From NCBI GenBank assembly GCA_026692885.1, contig JAPLNJ010000333.1, forward strand, positions 1-22,973: DNA of 22,973 nucleotides, in the 5' to 3' direction. A program made the position numbers and the translations under genes. The notes beneath the pieces are model-generated. The model was given only the letters and a program-made list of their open reading frames with translations. It made no database searches and was not told where the DNA came from. Each line of letters opens with the position of its first letter. The stretch's first letter is position 1. Origin of the DNA: Planctomycetota bacterium (GTDB lineage: Bacteria; Planctomycetota; Planctomycetia; Pirellulales; Pirellulaceae). This document shows positions 1-7,937 of the stretch, in pieces.

Positions 1-1
1 A

Positions 2-49
2 ACTATCCCCGACGAAAAGAAGAACCGTCCGCCGGCCCACCGAAGGTAA
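2..49 (+). CDS. possible C-terminal end of a gene entering from the left edge
   Basis: Frame 2 is open from the window edge to a TAA at 47-49 and encodes about 15 residues rich in Lys, Arg and Pro. Most third codon positions are G or C, like the genes further right. The other two forward frames are also open here (to about 114 and 160), so this is only a codon-bias guess. No domain can be recognised in so short a piece. Confidence 0.2.
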   Translation, partial: TIPDEKKNRPPAHRR

Positions 50-143
50 CCGCGGCCACAGAAACCCAAAAACTAAAACTACTTCAACTCGAATGCCAAG
101 ACCAAGCCGCGTAAAATCCTTAACGGCGTTGCCCCTCACCCTC

Positions 144-493
144 GGCCCCTCTCTTTGAAGTTGCGCATTTTGCCGCATGGGGAAAGCTTCCGGCGTGAGC
201 CGGGAGAGCCGTCCCGCCCACAACCTAGCCGCAGTCGCCCGCGCCACCGAGAAGCCCCCGGCGTCAGCCGGTGGGAGCGTTCCCGCCCCTGCACCTAGAT
301 GATGCACCGCGAATAGGTGTGGGGCGGGAGGCTCCGGCCAGCTTACGCTGGCGGCTTCCGTGTGGCGCGCGTGGCTCCGGGGTAGGTTCGGGGCGGGACG
401 GCTCTCCCGGCTAACGCCGGGAGCTTCCTCGGCAAAGCCCGGAAATGCACAACTTCAAAGGCCCCTCTCCCCGGAGTACCGGGGCGAGGGGAG
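144..493. repeat. nested palindromic repeat block (REP/MITE-like)
   Basis: The outer arms at about 151-219 and 390-460 are imperfect reverse complements. Both carry TTTGAAGTTG-like, GCATTT-like, CCGGCGTNAGCCGGGAG-like and CCGTCCCGCCC segments. Inside lies a second inverted pair at about 252-298 and 314-357, with a CACCTA/TAGGTG centre and GCC(A/G)GCGT-type stems. On the right, 462-491 is a hairpin with arms of about 13 bp (12 match) around AGTA. Palindromes with a CCGGCGTTAGCCGG-like core are, from general knowledge, common between planctomycete genes. I infer a non-coding repeat cluster, possibly mobilised by a RAYT-type transposase elsewhere. Confidence 0.7.
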
Positions 494-548
494 AACGCCA
501 GACCGACGCCGTCGGCCTCTTGGTATACGCGGGATCTCCAGCCGCCCG

Positions 549-683
549 CTTAGGATCGCGAAAGAAATAACTGTCGCAAGAATACAAGAATGTGGTCATC
601 TCGCTCCGCGAGATGACATGCCATCACGCGGAGCGTGATGGCTACTTTGAAGACCCGACACTAATTCATTTCGCGATCCTTAG
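549..683. repeat. small element with terminal inverted repeats and two internal hairpins
   Basis: The ends 549-563 and 669-683 are inverted repeats of 15 bp (14 match), with core GGATCGCGAAA/TTTCGCGATCC. Inside are two perfect 8-bp hairpins: 596-603/609-616 with loop CTCCG, and 621-628/634-641 with loop CGGAG. The two loops are complementary to each other. The shape is that of a REPIN or MITE: paired hairpins inside short terminal repeats, with no coding capacity. Confidence 0.65.
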
Positions 684-757
684 TTCGGCAGGAGCCTCGC
701 CCTCCCAAGATTGGCCCGACCGCCTAACGCCCGCTGTCTGATCTTGGTCTCGTCTCC

Positions 758-763
758 TATACT
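758..763 (+). promoter_or_regulatory. possible -10 box for rimO
   Basis: TATACT lies about 90 bp before the rimO start. The sequence 17 bp upstream is a poor match to a -35 hexamer, so this is a weak sigma-70-type candidate only. Confidence 0.2.
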
Positions 764-851
764 GTTACTTCTTTCATGAACCTGTGGGCTGAGGGGCGAG
801 AAGCCGCTTCCCACGCGTTCCGGTGCAGCAACTCACTGTCAGGGTGATACT

Positions 852-2246
852 TTGTCAGCAAGTCACTTGCCGTCCGTCAGACCTCGGCAGGAGTCCAAAG
901 GCTCCTACGCCTTCATCAGCCTCGGCTGTCCCAAGAATCTGGTCGATAGCGAACGGATGCTGGGCCTGCTGCAACTGGATGGTTATGTCCTGGTCGACGA
1001 GCCTCAGGATGCGGATTTCGTCGTCGTCAATACGTGCGGCTTCATCGAACGGGCACGCGAGGAGTCGTTGGCGGCCATTGATGAGATGCTGGAACTGAAA
1101 CAACAAGGCAAAATCCGTGGCGTAATCGTGTCGGGTTGCTTGGCCGAGCGGCAGAAGGAACAGCTGCTGGAGCAGCGGCCGCAGATCGATTCGCTGGTCG
1201 GCGTGTTCGCGCGCGACGAGATCACCAAGGTCGCGGATCGCCTGGTGGGCAACCTGACCGAGCAGCGGACCGTGTTTCGCCCGGCCCCGATCCGCGCTCT
1301 GGCCGACTTCGATCGGTTGCGGATCACGCCGCGGCACTTCGCGTACTTGAAGATCTCGGAAGGCTGCGACCGGCTGTGCACCTTCTGTGCGATTCCCAAG
1401 ATGCGCGGTAAACATGCCAGTAAACCGCTGGAAGACGTGGTGCGCGAGGCCGAACAATTGGCGGCCGACGGTGTCCGGGAGCTGATCGTGGTGGCCCAAG
1501 ACACGACCTACTACGGCCTGGATCTGTACGGCGAGCCGCGTTTGAGCGAGCTCTTGCCGAAGCTGGAGGCCGTCGCGGGAATCGAGTGGATCCGGCTGAT
1601 GTACTTCTACCCGCTGCACATCGACGACCGGTTGATCGAGACGATCGCCGGCAGCCGCAAGATTCTGCCGTACTTGGATATGCCGTTGCAGCACATCAAC
1701 GACGAGCTGCTGCGGCGGATGGCCCGCCGCGTGACCCGTCGCGAGACCGAAGAACTCTTGGAAAAACTTCGCTCGCGCATCAAGCAGCTGACGCTGCGAA
1801 CCACGTTGATCACGGGTTTTCCAGGCGAGACCGACGTGCAGTTCGAGGAATTGGCGCAGTTCGTTCAGCAATGGCGGTTCGAACGGCTGGGCGTGTTCAC
1901 CTACTCGCTGGAACCGGACACGCCGGCAGCGAAGTTGCCGGACCAGGTGCCGGAAGCGGTCAAGCAACAGCGCCGCGAGCGGCTGATGGAGCTGCAGCAA
2001 CAGGTGGCGTTTGCCTGGAGCCAGCAGCAACTCGGCCGGCGCAGAGACGTGATCCTGGATCAGCCCGTACCGGAGGAGCGGAACGTGTGGATCGGTCGCA
2101 GCCACGCCGATGCACCGGACGTCGACGCCGTCGTCTACGTGACCGGCGGCAACCAGAAGCTGGCGGCGGGTAAGATCACGCCTTGCGAAATCGTGACCGC
2201 CCAGGATTATGATCTGATCGGTGTGGCCGTGGGGAAGGCGAGGTAG
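852..2246 (+). CDS. rimO: ribosomal protein S12 methylthiotransferase RimO
   Basis: RimO is a radical-SAM enzyme that adds a methylthio group to the beta carbon of a conserved aspartate in ribosomal protein S12, in the cytoplasm. The 464-residue length is normal. The N-terminal UPF0004 domain begins with [12 protein letters not shown] and has Cys26, Cys62 and Cys96, which bind one 4Fe-4S cluster. The radical-SAM motif CxxxCxxC is at Cys172, Cys176 and Cys179. The TGFPGET motif and a C-terminal TRAM-like domain (about 395-460) follow. The SLGCPKN and AQDTTYYG motifs favour RimO over MiaB. The start is TTG at 852, with an AGGGTGA ribosome site just upstream; the conserved domain begins soon after. 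The stop is 10 bp before the ABC ATPase start, suggesting co-transcription. Confidence 0.95.
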   Translation: MSASHLPSVRPRQESKGSYAFISLGCPKNLVDSERMLGLLQLDGYVLVDEPQDADFVVVNTCGFIERAREESLAAIDEMLELKQQGKIRGVIVSGCLAERQKEQLLEQRPQIDSLVGVFARDEITKVADRLVGNLTEQRTVFRPAPIRALADFDRLRITPRHFAYLKISEGCDRLCTFCAIPKMRGKHASKPLEDVVREAEQLAADGVRELIVVAQDTTYYGLDLYGEPRLSELLPKLEAVAGIEWIRLMYFYPLHIDDRLIETIAGSRKILPYLDMPLQHINDELLRRMARRVTRRETEELLEKLRSRIKQLTLRTTLITGFPGETDVQFEELAQFVQQWRFERLGVFTYSLEPDTPAAKLPDQVPEAVKQQRRERLMELQQQVAFAWSQQQLGRRRDVILDQPVPEERNVWIGRSHADAPDVDAVVYVTGGNQKLAAGKITPCEIVTAQDYDLIGVAVGKAR

Positions 2247-2256
2247 CGAGTCAGGT

Positions 2257-3276
2257 ATGGCGATCATTGAACTGCGAAACCTCGCGAAATCGTACCGCGT
2301 CTATCAGAAGCAGGAGGGCCTGCTGGCCGCCGTCCGCGGGCTCTTCCGCCGCGAATACCGGCACGTGCACGCGGTACGCGGGATTGACCTGGACGTGGAA
2401 CAGGGCGAGTTTGTGGCTTTCCTCGGTCCCAACGGCGCGGGCAAGACGACCACCTTGAAGTTGCTGTCGGGCGTGATCAATCCCAGTTCGGGCGCGGCGA
2501 CCGTGATGGGCCACGTCCCGTGGCAACGCGACAATGCCTACCGGCGCCGTTTCGCCTTGGTCATGGGGCAGAAGAACCAGTTGTGGTGGGACTTGCCGGC
2601 CCAGGAGTCCTATCGCCTGCACCAGCAGATTTATTGCATCGAGCCGGCAGCGTACCAACGGACACTGGATGAATTGGCCTCGCTGCTGGATATCGGGCGT
2701 CTGCTGAAGCAGCCGGTGCGCGAGCTGTCATTGGGCGAGCGGATGAAGATGGAACTGATCGCCGCCCTGTTGCATTCGCCCGACGTGCTGTTCCTGGACG
2801 AGCCGACGATCGGGCTGGATGTGGTCGCGCAGCACAACATCCAGCAGTTCCTGAAGTACTACCAGCAGCAACGCCGGATCACGATCCTGCTGACCAGCCA
2901 CTACATGAAGGACGTCGCGGCGTTGTGCAAGCGGGTGGTGATTATCAACCAGGGACAGATCCGGTACGACGGCTCGCTGGCGGGGATTATCGACCGCTTC
3001 AGCAGCCAAAAGGTCGTGACACTGCTGCTGGCGGAAGGCGACCGGTCCGACGGCTTCGAGCGTTTTGGCGATGTTTTGGAGGTCCGCCCGCCGAAGGTCA
3101 AACTGCGCATCGAGCGGACGGAGGTGGCCGCGGCACTGGCGGCCATCCTGGCCCAACACACGATCGAAGACGTCGCGGTGGAGGATCCACCGCTGGAGGA
3201 AGTCATCGCCCAGGCATTTTCTGAAGTCGACGAACGGTACCAAGCAGCGGCCCAGCGGACAGGAGCCGCGAATTGA
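2257..3276 (+). CDS. ABC-2 type transporter ATP-binding protein
   Basis: This is the cytoplasmic ATPase of an ABC-2 type exporter. The protein has 339 residues from ATG 2257; a frame extension to 2221 overlaps rimO and precedes the conserved region. Walker A is GPNGAGKTT (57-65, Lys63), the signature loop LSLGE is 157-161, Walker B ends in Asp181-Glu182, and the switch His is 215 (TSHYMKD). The QLWWDLP motif after the Q-loop and the LDVV sequence after Walker B resemble the COG4586 group of uncharacterised exporters, which normally pair with DUF990-type permeases. About 100 residues follow the ATPase core. The TGA stop overlaps the permease ATG by one base, so the two are translationally coupled. 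The substrate cannot be read from the sequence. Confidence 0.92.
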   Translation: MAIIELRNLAKSYRVYQKQEGLLAAVRGLFRREYRHVHAVRGIDLDVEQGEFVAFLGPNGAGKTTTLKLLSGVINPSSGAATVMGHVPWQRDNAYRRRFALVMGQKNQLWWDLPAQESYRLHQQIYCIEPAAYQRTLDELASLLDIGRLLKQPVRELSLGERMKMELIAALLHSPDVLFLDEPTIGLDVVAQHNIQQFLKYYQQQRRITILLTSHYMKDVAALCKRVVIINQGQIRYDGSLAGIIDRFSSQKVVTLLLAEGDRSDGFERFGDVLEVRPPKVKLRIERTEVAAALAAILAQHTIEDVAVEDPPLEEVIAQAFSEVDERYQAAAQRTGAAN

Positions 3277-4109
3277 TGGTTGCTCAAGTTGTCACCTGGT
3301 GGACGATTCTGCGGATCGCCCTCGAAGAACGGCTCGTGTACCGAGGCGATTTCGCGCTGGGCACGCTGATGCGGTTCCTGCCCATCGTGACGCAGATCTT
3401 CCTGTGGTGGGCGGTCTTCGATTCGGTCCGTAGCAGCGCTCGCGGCGAAACGACAGTCGTGGGCTACAACTTCGAGAACATGGTCGCCTATTTCCTGTTG
3501 ACGATGGTCAGCCGCGCGTTTTCCAGTATGCCGGGCTTGGCCTCGGGCATCGCGGCGCAGATTCGCAACGGCGAAATCAAGAAGTTCCTGATCCAGCCGG
3601 TCGACATGATCGGGTTCCTGTTCGCCAGCCGGATGGCGCACAAATTGGCCTACTACTCGGTGGCCCTGCTGCCCTTCGCCCTCGTGTTCTATCTGTGTCG
3701 AGGCTTCTTTGTCGATGGCTGGCCCACCGCGGGCACGCTGGCGGCGTTTGTGATTTCGATACTCTTGAGTTTCGTGCTGGGCTTTTTCCTGGAGGTCTCG
3801 ATCGGGCTGACTGGGTTCTGGTTCCTGGAGGTCAGCTCGTTACTGTTCATCTACATGCTGATCAACTTCTTCCTGTCGGGCCACATGTTCCCGCTGGACA
3901 TGCTGCCTTCGCCGTGGAAGGAGCTGGTGGATCTGTTGCCGCTGAAGTACCTGGCCTACTTCCCGGCCGCTGTCTTTCTGGGCAAGATCGACGGACCGGA
4001 GCTGGTCCACGGTCTGTGGATCGAAGCCGCCTGGGCAGCCTTCTTTGTGATCCTATCGCGGGTGATGTTCAACCGGGGCGTGAAACGCTACAGCGGGTTT
4101 GGGGGCTAG
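3276..4109 (+). CDS. ABC-2 type transporter permease (DUF990/COG4587-like)
   Basis: This is the membrane partner of the upstream ATPase, 277 residues long. It is very hydrophobic, with about six transmembrane segments. The first is near RFLPIVTQIFLWWAVF, and there is a strong run in the middle (AAFVISILLSFVLGFF) and a last helix near the C-terminus. The order and length fit the ABC2_membrane_6 (PF06182) family. The start is taken as ATG 3276 in a TGATG overlap, with AGGAG 10 bp upstream; TTG 3273 is an alternative. This exporter family usually has two different permease genes, but only one is seen here, so it may form a homodimer or have a partner elsewhere. The next gene starts at the base right after its TAG. 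Confidence 0.85.
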   Translation: MVAQVVTWWTILRIALEERLVYRGDFALGTLMRFLPIVTQIFLWWAVFDSVRSSARGETTVVGYNFENMVAYFLLTMVSRAFSSMPGLASGIAAQIRNGEIKKFLIQPVDMIGFLFASRMAHKLAYYSVALLPFALVFYLCRGFFVDGWPTAGTLAAFVISILLSFVLGFFLEVSIGLTGFWFLEVSSLLFIYMLINFFLSGHMFPLDMLPSPWKELVDLLPLKYLAYFPAAVFLGKIDGPELVHGLWIEAAWAAFFVILSRVMFNRGVKRYSGFGG

Positions 4110-6893
4110 ATGAGCATTCGCCGCCGTACGCGACTTACCTGTCTCTGGGCGCCTATCCTCACGATACCGCTCCTCGCGGCAGCTTCACCCGCGCAAGCCG
4201 AGACGATCTGGATTCCGGCGAGCGCAGCCCAGAAACTATCTGGCCCGCTCGTGTTTGGGCAGAAGACCGGCATTGTCGAGGACGGAGCGTTGGGCGATTT
4301 CCTGGTCTCCACCGTGTGCGTGACACCGGACAAAGTGAGCGGAGGTTACGCCGAGTTTCAGGTCCGGATCCCCACGGCCGCCACTTGGTACGTTTGGGCG
4401 CGTCTGCGATATCCGCTGGGCGGCGTGGCCTCGTTTGCCGTCATTCCCGCTGGCGAGGAGCCGACCGTGGAACGCCGCCGCGCGCTCGGCAACAGCGGCC
4501 TCGGCACGCGCCAATGGCACTGGGACAGCCAGGGCACCGGCGCCGCGTGTAGCCCGGGCCAGGGCCGTCTGCGTGTCGACCTTCCGGCCGGCGATGGGAA
4601 ATTCCGCGTCTATGTCCGCGAGGCCGACGACAGCGTGTTTCAACCTGGGCACTGGACCATGGGCCGGCCGATGTTCCTGCCGCGTTTGAATCTCCTGTGC
4701 CTGACCACGGATCCCACCTACGTCCCGACAGACGCGGACGCGAAAACCGTGCGGGGAGTCCAGGAAACGCCCGTCGACCCGGAGCGGCTCAGAGTCAAGT
4801 CCGTCGCGTTTCCGCACGTCGCGGCGGGTGAAAGCCAAGCCCCAGGCAAGAAACCGATTCCTGATTGGCTGCGCTGCCCACGGTTCTACACCAAGGACAC
4901 TTGGCGGAACGAACTGGGATCACGCCACGCCGGAGACTTGGCCTTCATGGTCCGCCAGATCGCCGCCAACGAAGGTGCCGCGTTTCGGTTGTCGGTCCTC
5001 TGGGGCGGCGAGGCTTACTTCCAGAGCGAGGTGGCGCCGCACGCGCCGCGATTGGGATCGCTCGACTACCTGCGCGAAGCGGTCGACGCAGGCGCGCGGA
5101 CTGGCGTGAAGATTGTGATGTACGTCAATCCCAACACCGTCTACACCGACCATCGGCTGTTCCCGGAGGTCGCCGTTCGGCGGGCCAACGGCGATCCGAC
5201 GACGGATCTTGCCTACGGCGTTCCCGACGCCCGCTACGTCTGCATCAATCACCCACGCTATCGGGATTTCCTGGCCCGTCTGCTGACGGAAGCGTTCACC
5301 AAATACGAACTGGCCGGGCTGTACGTGGACGGTCTGACGCCGCACCGGTGCTTCTGCGAACACTGCCGCGAAAAGTACCGCCGGATGTTCGGCGAACCGC
5401 TGCCGGTCGAGAAACTGGCCGCGGGACGGGATTGGTGCGTGCTGTGGGAGATGGTCTCGCAGCCCGAACCGGTGGGCGATCCGAACGCGCCGGAGACGAA
5501 ACGTTACGTGGAATTCCTCTACCGAAGTCTCAGCGAAGTCACGCAGCTCGTTTCCGCCACGGTGAAACGTGCTCGGCCCGAGGCCGTGACACTGTTTCAC
5601 TCCTGGCCGAAGCCGGACACCGGCGAGTGCTACGACGGGACACTGACCGAAATCTACGTGGGTCATCCCTGGCGGCACAAGCTTTGGAAGTTCGGCGAAT
5701 TGGCGAATTACTCGAACATCTTCCCTGTGCCTGTGCTGTTCAATATTTACCTGCACGAGCATGGCACGGAAGCCGAAGCCCGCACGAAAATGATCCAGGG
5801 CCTGGCCAACGGCTGCTATCCCAACTGCTGGAACCTGGTCGGGATGCAACCGATGTTCCGCTTCATGCGGGAGAACGCCGAGTGCTTCGACTTCCTGCGG
5901 ACCCAGCCGACACGGTTCCTCGCCTTGCCCCGCCGCATCCATGACGGCGCGGCGCAGCAGCGCATCGCAGCCCGGAAAGATGCGGCAGGCAAACCGGTTC
6001 ACGACCGCTTCCTGGCGCCGTACGTCGGGCTGTACTCGGCGGTCACACGCCGTGGACTGCCGGTCGTCACGCTGCAATCCGCCGACTTCCACCGACAGTT
6101 GGACGGTTTCCAGGTGCTATGCCTGGCCAATGAAGCCTGTCTGTCGGACGAACAAGCGACCGCGGTGCGGAAGTTCGTCGCTGCTGGCGGCGGGCTGATC
6201 GCCACACACGAGACTTCGCTGTATGACGAGAATGGGCAACGCCGTGACGAATTTGCACTGGCCGAACTGTTCGGTGTCCGCTACCGCCAGACGCTGCCGG
6301 CTGCTGCGCGAACCGTGCACGTCGCCGACAACCATGCCGCGACGGCAGGTCTGAACGCAGCTGGCCTGCTATCCCACGATGACGTGCAGTTGGTGGTGGA
6401 CCTGGCCGGAGGCGCGTCGGTCGCAGAACTGGCGGGCCGCGACGGCGAGCCGAAATCGTCACCGGCCATGATCGTCCGTCAATTCGGTGCCGGTCGTGTC
6501 GTCTACCTGCCTGGACGCTGGGACGCCATCCAGTGTGATCACGTGACACCGGCCATCGAGCAGTTGTTCGCCGGCGCTGTCCGCTGGGTAGCCGGAGACC
6601 GCCTGCCCGTGCAAGTCACCGCAGCAGCACCTGTCGGCGTGACGCTGCTTGACCAGCCGGATCGTCGTCTGCTGCACCTGGTGAATCTGAACGGCGACAC
6701 CGAGTACCGCAGCGACCGCATCCAGCCGATCGACAGCGTGCGAGTGCGGCTGCAGATCCCCGCTGGCCGTCCCGTCCGCCAGCTTCGCCGACTCTGGCAA
6801 AAGGCGGACATCCCGTTCGAAATCGTCGGTACCGAAATTGGCTTCACGGTCGAGAATCCAGGAGAATACGAGGTCGTTGTCGCCGAGTTCTAG
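4110..6893 (+). CDS. secreted glycoside-hydrolase-like protein with TIM barrel and beta-galactosidase-trimerisation-like domain
   Basis: The 927-residue protein begins with a Sec signal peptide (basic start, hydrophobic core, ASPAQA cleavage-like site near residue 30). Residues of about 30-200 look like a beta-sandwich or carbohydrate-binding region. Residues of about 245-560 look like the TIM barrel of the hypothetical glycosyl hydrolase (GHL/GH42-related) families, with VMYVNPNTVY near 335 and GLYVDGLTP containing Asp407, a plausible active-site acid. A CFCEHC cluster (Cys414, 416, 419) follows and may bind metal. Residues of about 645-790 resemble the flavodoxin-like beta-galactosidase trimerisation domain (FVAAGGGLIATHET), and the C-terminus is a small beta domain. 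The ATG directly follows the permease TAG. The substrate is unknown. The last 67 codons are duplicated at 15708-15908. Confidence 0.8.
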   Translation: MSIRRRTRLTCLWAPILTIPLLAAASPAQAETIWIPASAAQKLSGPLVFGQKTGIVEDGALGDFLVSTVCVTPDKVSGGYAEFQVRIPTAATWYVWARLRYPLGGVASFAVIPAGEEPTVERRRALGNSGLGTRQWHWDSQGTGAACSPGQGRLRVDLPAGDGKFRVYVREADDSVFQPGHWTMGRPMFLPRLNLLCLTTDPTYVPTDADAKTVRGVQETPVDPERLRVKSVAFPHVAAGESQAPGKKPIPDWLRCPRFYTKDTWRNELGSRHAGDLAFMVRQIAANEGAAFRLSVLWGGEAYFQSEVAPHAPRLGSLDYLREAVDAGARTGVKIVMYVNPNTVYTDHRLFPEVAVRRANGDPTTDLAYGVPDARYVCINHPRYRDFLARLLTEAFTKYELAGLYVDGLTPHRCFCEHCREKYRRMFGEPLPVEKLAAGRDWCVLWEMVSQPEPVGDPNAPETKRYVEFLYRSLSEVTQLVSATVKRARPEAVTLFHSWPKPDTGECYDGTLTEIYVGHPWRHKLWKFGELANYSNIFPVPVLFNIYLHEHGTEAEARTKMIQGLANGCYPNCWNLVGMQPMFRFMRENAECFDFLRTQPTRFLALPRRIHDGAAQQRIAARKDAAGKPVHDRFLAPYVGLYSAVTRRGLPVVTLQSADFHRQLDGFQVLCLANEACLSDEQATAVRKFVAAGGGLIATHETSLYDENGQRRDEFALAELFGVRYRQTLPAAARTVHVADNHAATAGLNAAGLLSHDDVQLVVDLAGGASVAELAGRDGEPKSSPAMIVRQFGAGRVVYLPGRWDAIQCDHVTPAIEQLFAGAVRWVAGDRLPVQVTAAAPVGVTLLDQPDRRLLHLVNLNGDTEYRSDRIQPIDSVRVRLQIPAGRPVRQLRRLWQKADIPFEIVGTEIGFTVENPGEYEVVVAEF

Positions 6894-6899
6894 CCCGTA

Positions 6900-6928
6900 G
6901 GGTACATCAAGCGCTGCGCCGATGTACC
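6900..6928 (+). terminator. hairpin downstream of the glycosidase gene
   Basis: GGTACATC (6901-6908) pairs with GATGTACC (6921-6928) around a 12-nt loop, beginning 7 bases after the stop codon. No U-run follows, so intrinsic termination is uncertain. The same hairpin recurs after the gene fragment near 15933-15961, so it could instead be a dispersed repeat. Confidence 0.4.
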
Positions 6929-7001
6929 AACCTTGCGCCGGGTAATCGGGAGTATGCAACCCAGAAATGGGCCTGTTGCTTGGCAGGACCTTACCACCGA
7001 A

Positions 7002-7099
7002 GGGGTCGGGTGTTCAGAAATTCATTTTTTGCGGAGAGGGTGCTACCCATCGTCAAAGGCAATTGACCGGAAAAGATGAATTTCTGAACAACCGACCCC
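7002..7099. repeat. 98-bp inverted-repeat element (MITE-like)
   Basis: The 24-bp arms at 7002-7025 and 7076-7099 match at 23 positions as reverse complements. They begin GGGGTCGG and contain TTCAGAAATTCAT. The 50-bp centre shows no coding capacity. Long, nearly perfect terminal inverted repeats in so short an element suggest a non-autonomous mobile element or a very stable RNA hairpin. No duplicated target site is obvious. Confidence 0.6.
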
Positions 7100-7156
7100 G
7101 GATTGACGAGCGAGACAGGGAACTTATTTCGGCCCACGTTACTACAGGAGCACACC

Positions 7157-7411
7157 ATGACCGTCCGCTACTACCCCTCGCTAATCGCCGCCACCGGTGG
7201 TCTGGCGTGTAACGCGAATGACGGCGGTTTCCTGCCGGGCCCAGCGGTCTGGCTTCGCCGGTTTAAGCATTCCAGCGTTGCGGTTTGCCTTGGGCTTCAG
7301 GAGCGACTCCGAGGAAGGCCGCAGCGTGGCAAATTGGCGGCTAGGATTGACCGTTCGTCGTTTAACCGCAAGCGGGTACCCGCTTGCGGGTGGGGGAGCG
7401 CGCCCCGGTAA
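7157..7411 (+). CDS. small uncertain ORF, possible hicB-like remnant
   Basis: ATG 7157 is preceded by CAGGAG at good spacing, which is the main reason to list it. The first residues, MTVRYYPSLI, resemble the start of HicB-type antitoxins, but the similarity ends by about residue 15. The rest is Arg- and Pro-rich, unlike a folded HicB domain, and the frame ends inside a palindromic repeat. No HicA-like toxin is visible upstream. It could be the decayed 5' end of a hicB gene or chance. Confidence 0.2.
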   Translation: MTVRYYPSLIAATGGLACNANDGGFLPGPAVWLRRFKHSSVAVCLGLQERLRGRPQRGKLAARIDRSSFNRKRVPACGWGSAPR

Positions 7412-7454
7412 TGCCGGGCCGCTCGACGCGCTCCCCGTTGGGTCGCGGTTAAGC
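7360..7454. repeat. nested palindromic intergenic repeat
   Basis: The outer arms are GTTTAACCGC (7360-7369) and GCGGTTAAGC (7445-7454), with nine of ten matching. Inside are a perfect 24-bp palindrome (7366-7389), a perfect 10-bp stem (7393-7402/7427-7436, GGGGAGCGCG) and a hairpin within it (7404-7408/7414-7418, CCCGG/CCGGG around TAATG). The layout resembles the block at 144-493. Confidence 0.6.
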
Positions 7455-7773
7455 AGCATCTCAGCTCCGACCAGCCTACAGCAAGCTCACTTCGCAGCCA
7501 GCTCCTTGGCGCGGCGGTCGGCGGCGGCGGTGATCGGTTTTGGTCCGACGCCGACTTGGAGCTGGAACCCGACCCGACGAAGACCGTGGTTGATGGCCCT
7601 CCTGGCCCTGTCTTTCGTGACTCACTGCAGCTGCTTCGCACCGAAAGTGCTCAGGTGGATGTGACCCAAGCGCGCAAGCGAGATAAACCGAGTGGATCCA
7701 TAACGAGGGGTACAGTCATGCCATGCGGCGGTAGCACTAAGCCATCGCTGGCCTCGGTCATTGCCTGGTCAAC

Positions 7774-7814
7774 ATAACCCAAGAACGCGGTTGCAAATCG
7801 GTGACTTGGGTTAT
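7774..7814 (-). terminator. possible terminator hairpin after the minus-strand cluster
   Basis: ATAACCCAAG (7774-7783) and CTTGGGTTAT (7805-7814) are perfect 10-bp complementary arms around a 21-nt loop. The hairpin lies about 125 bp beyond the stop of the last minus-strand gene. There is no U-run, so termination is a guess. Confidence 0.25.
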
Positions 7815-7937
7815 CTGTTTGGGGTGCTGGCAAAGCCTGAGATTTGAGGAATCACCGCGGCGACTTGTTGCTGCGGCACTGCTACCGCAAGGCGACTTGT
7901 GCGAGCTTCGCGCGGTCCTGACTCGTTATCTGCGAAC

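Larger units (their letters stand above)
1..851. other. repeat-rich intergenic region upstream of rimO
   Basis: Apart from a possible gene end at the left edge, I see no convincing gene here. The short open frames have no family signature and run across inverted repeats. The stretch contains a nested palindromic block (about 144-493), a separate element bounded by inverted termini with two hairpins inside (549-683), and about 170 bp of leader before rimO with a weak promoter-like hexamer. Confidence 0.7.
6894..7937. other. repeat-rich intergenic gap between convergent units
   Basis: The gap separates the plus-strand glycosidase from the end of the minus-strand signalling cluster. It contains a hairpin right after the glycosidase (6900-6928), an inverted-repeat element (7002-7099), a short reading frame with a good ribosome site (7157-7411), a nested palindrome (7360-7454) and a 10-bp-arm hairpin (7774-7814). 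I recognise no gene in 7455-7937; the short open frames there have no family features. Confidence 0.65.

Noticed and set aside
360..638. Plus-strand open frame of 92 codons before rimO
   Set aside because: It runs through two palindromic repeat elements and its composition is Arg- and Pro-rich, so it is a by-product of the repeats.
855..2267. Long minus-strand open frame opposite rimO
   Set aside because: It is the antisense shadow of a clear RimO gene in GC-rich DNA. Its protein is rich in Arg, Gln and His with no domain, and no ribosome site supports it.
4110..4333. Insertion sequence or transposase within the window
   Set aside because: Despite many inverted repeats elsewhere, no DDE, HUH or tyrosine transposase pattern was found in any gene of the window; this stretch itself is just the start of the hydrolase gene.
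4920..6092. Long minus-strand open frame opposite the glycoside hydrolase
   Set aside because: It is an antisense shadow of the barrel region, with no domain and no start signals.
7455..7937. Short open frames on both strands in the second gap
   Set aside because: None has a good ribosome site or a recognisable protein pattern, and they overlap in several frames as random GC-rich DNA does.
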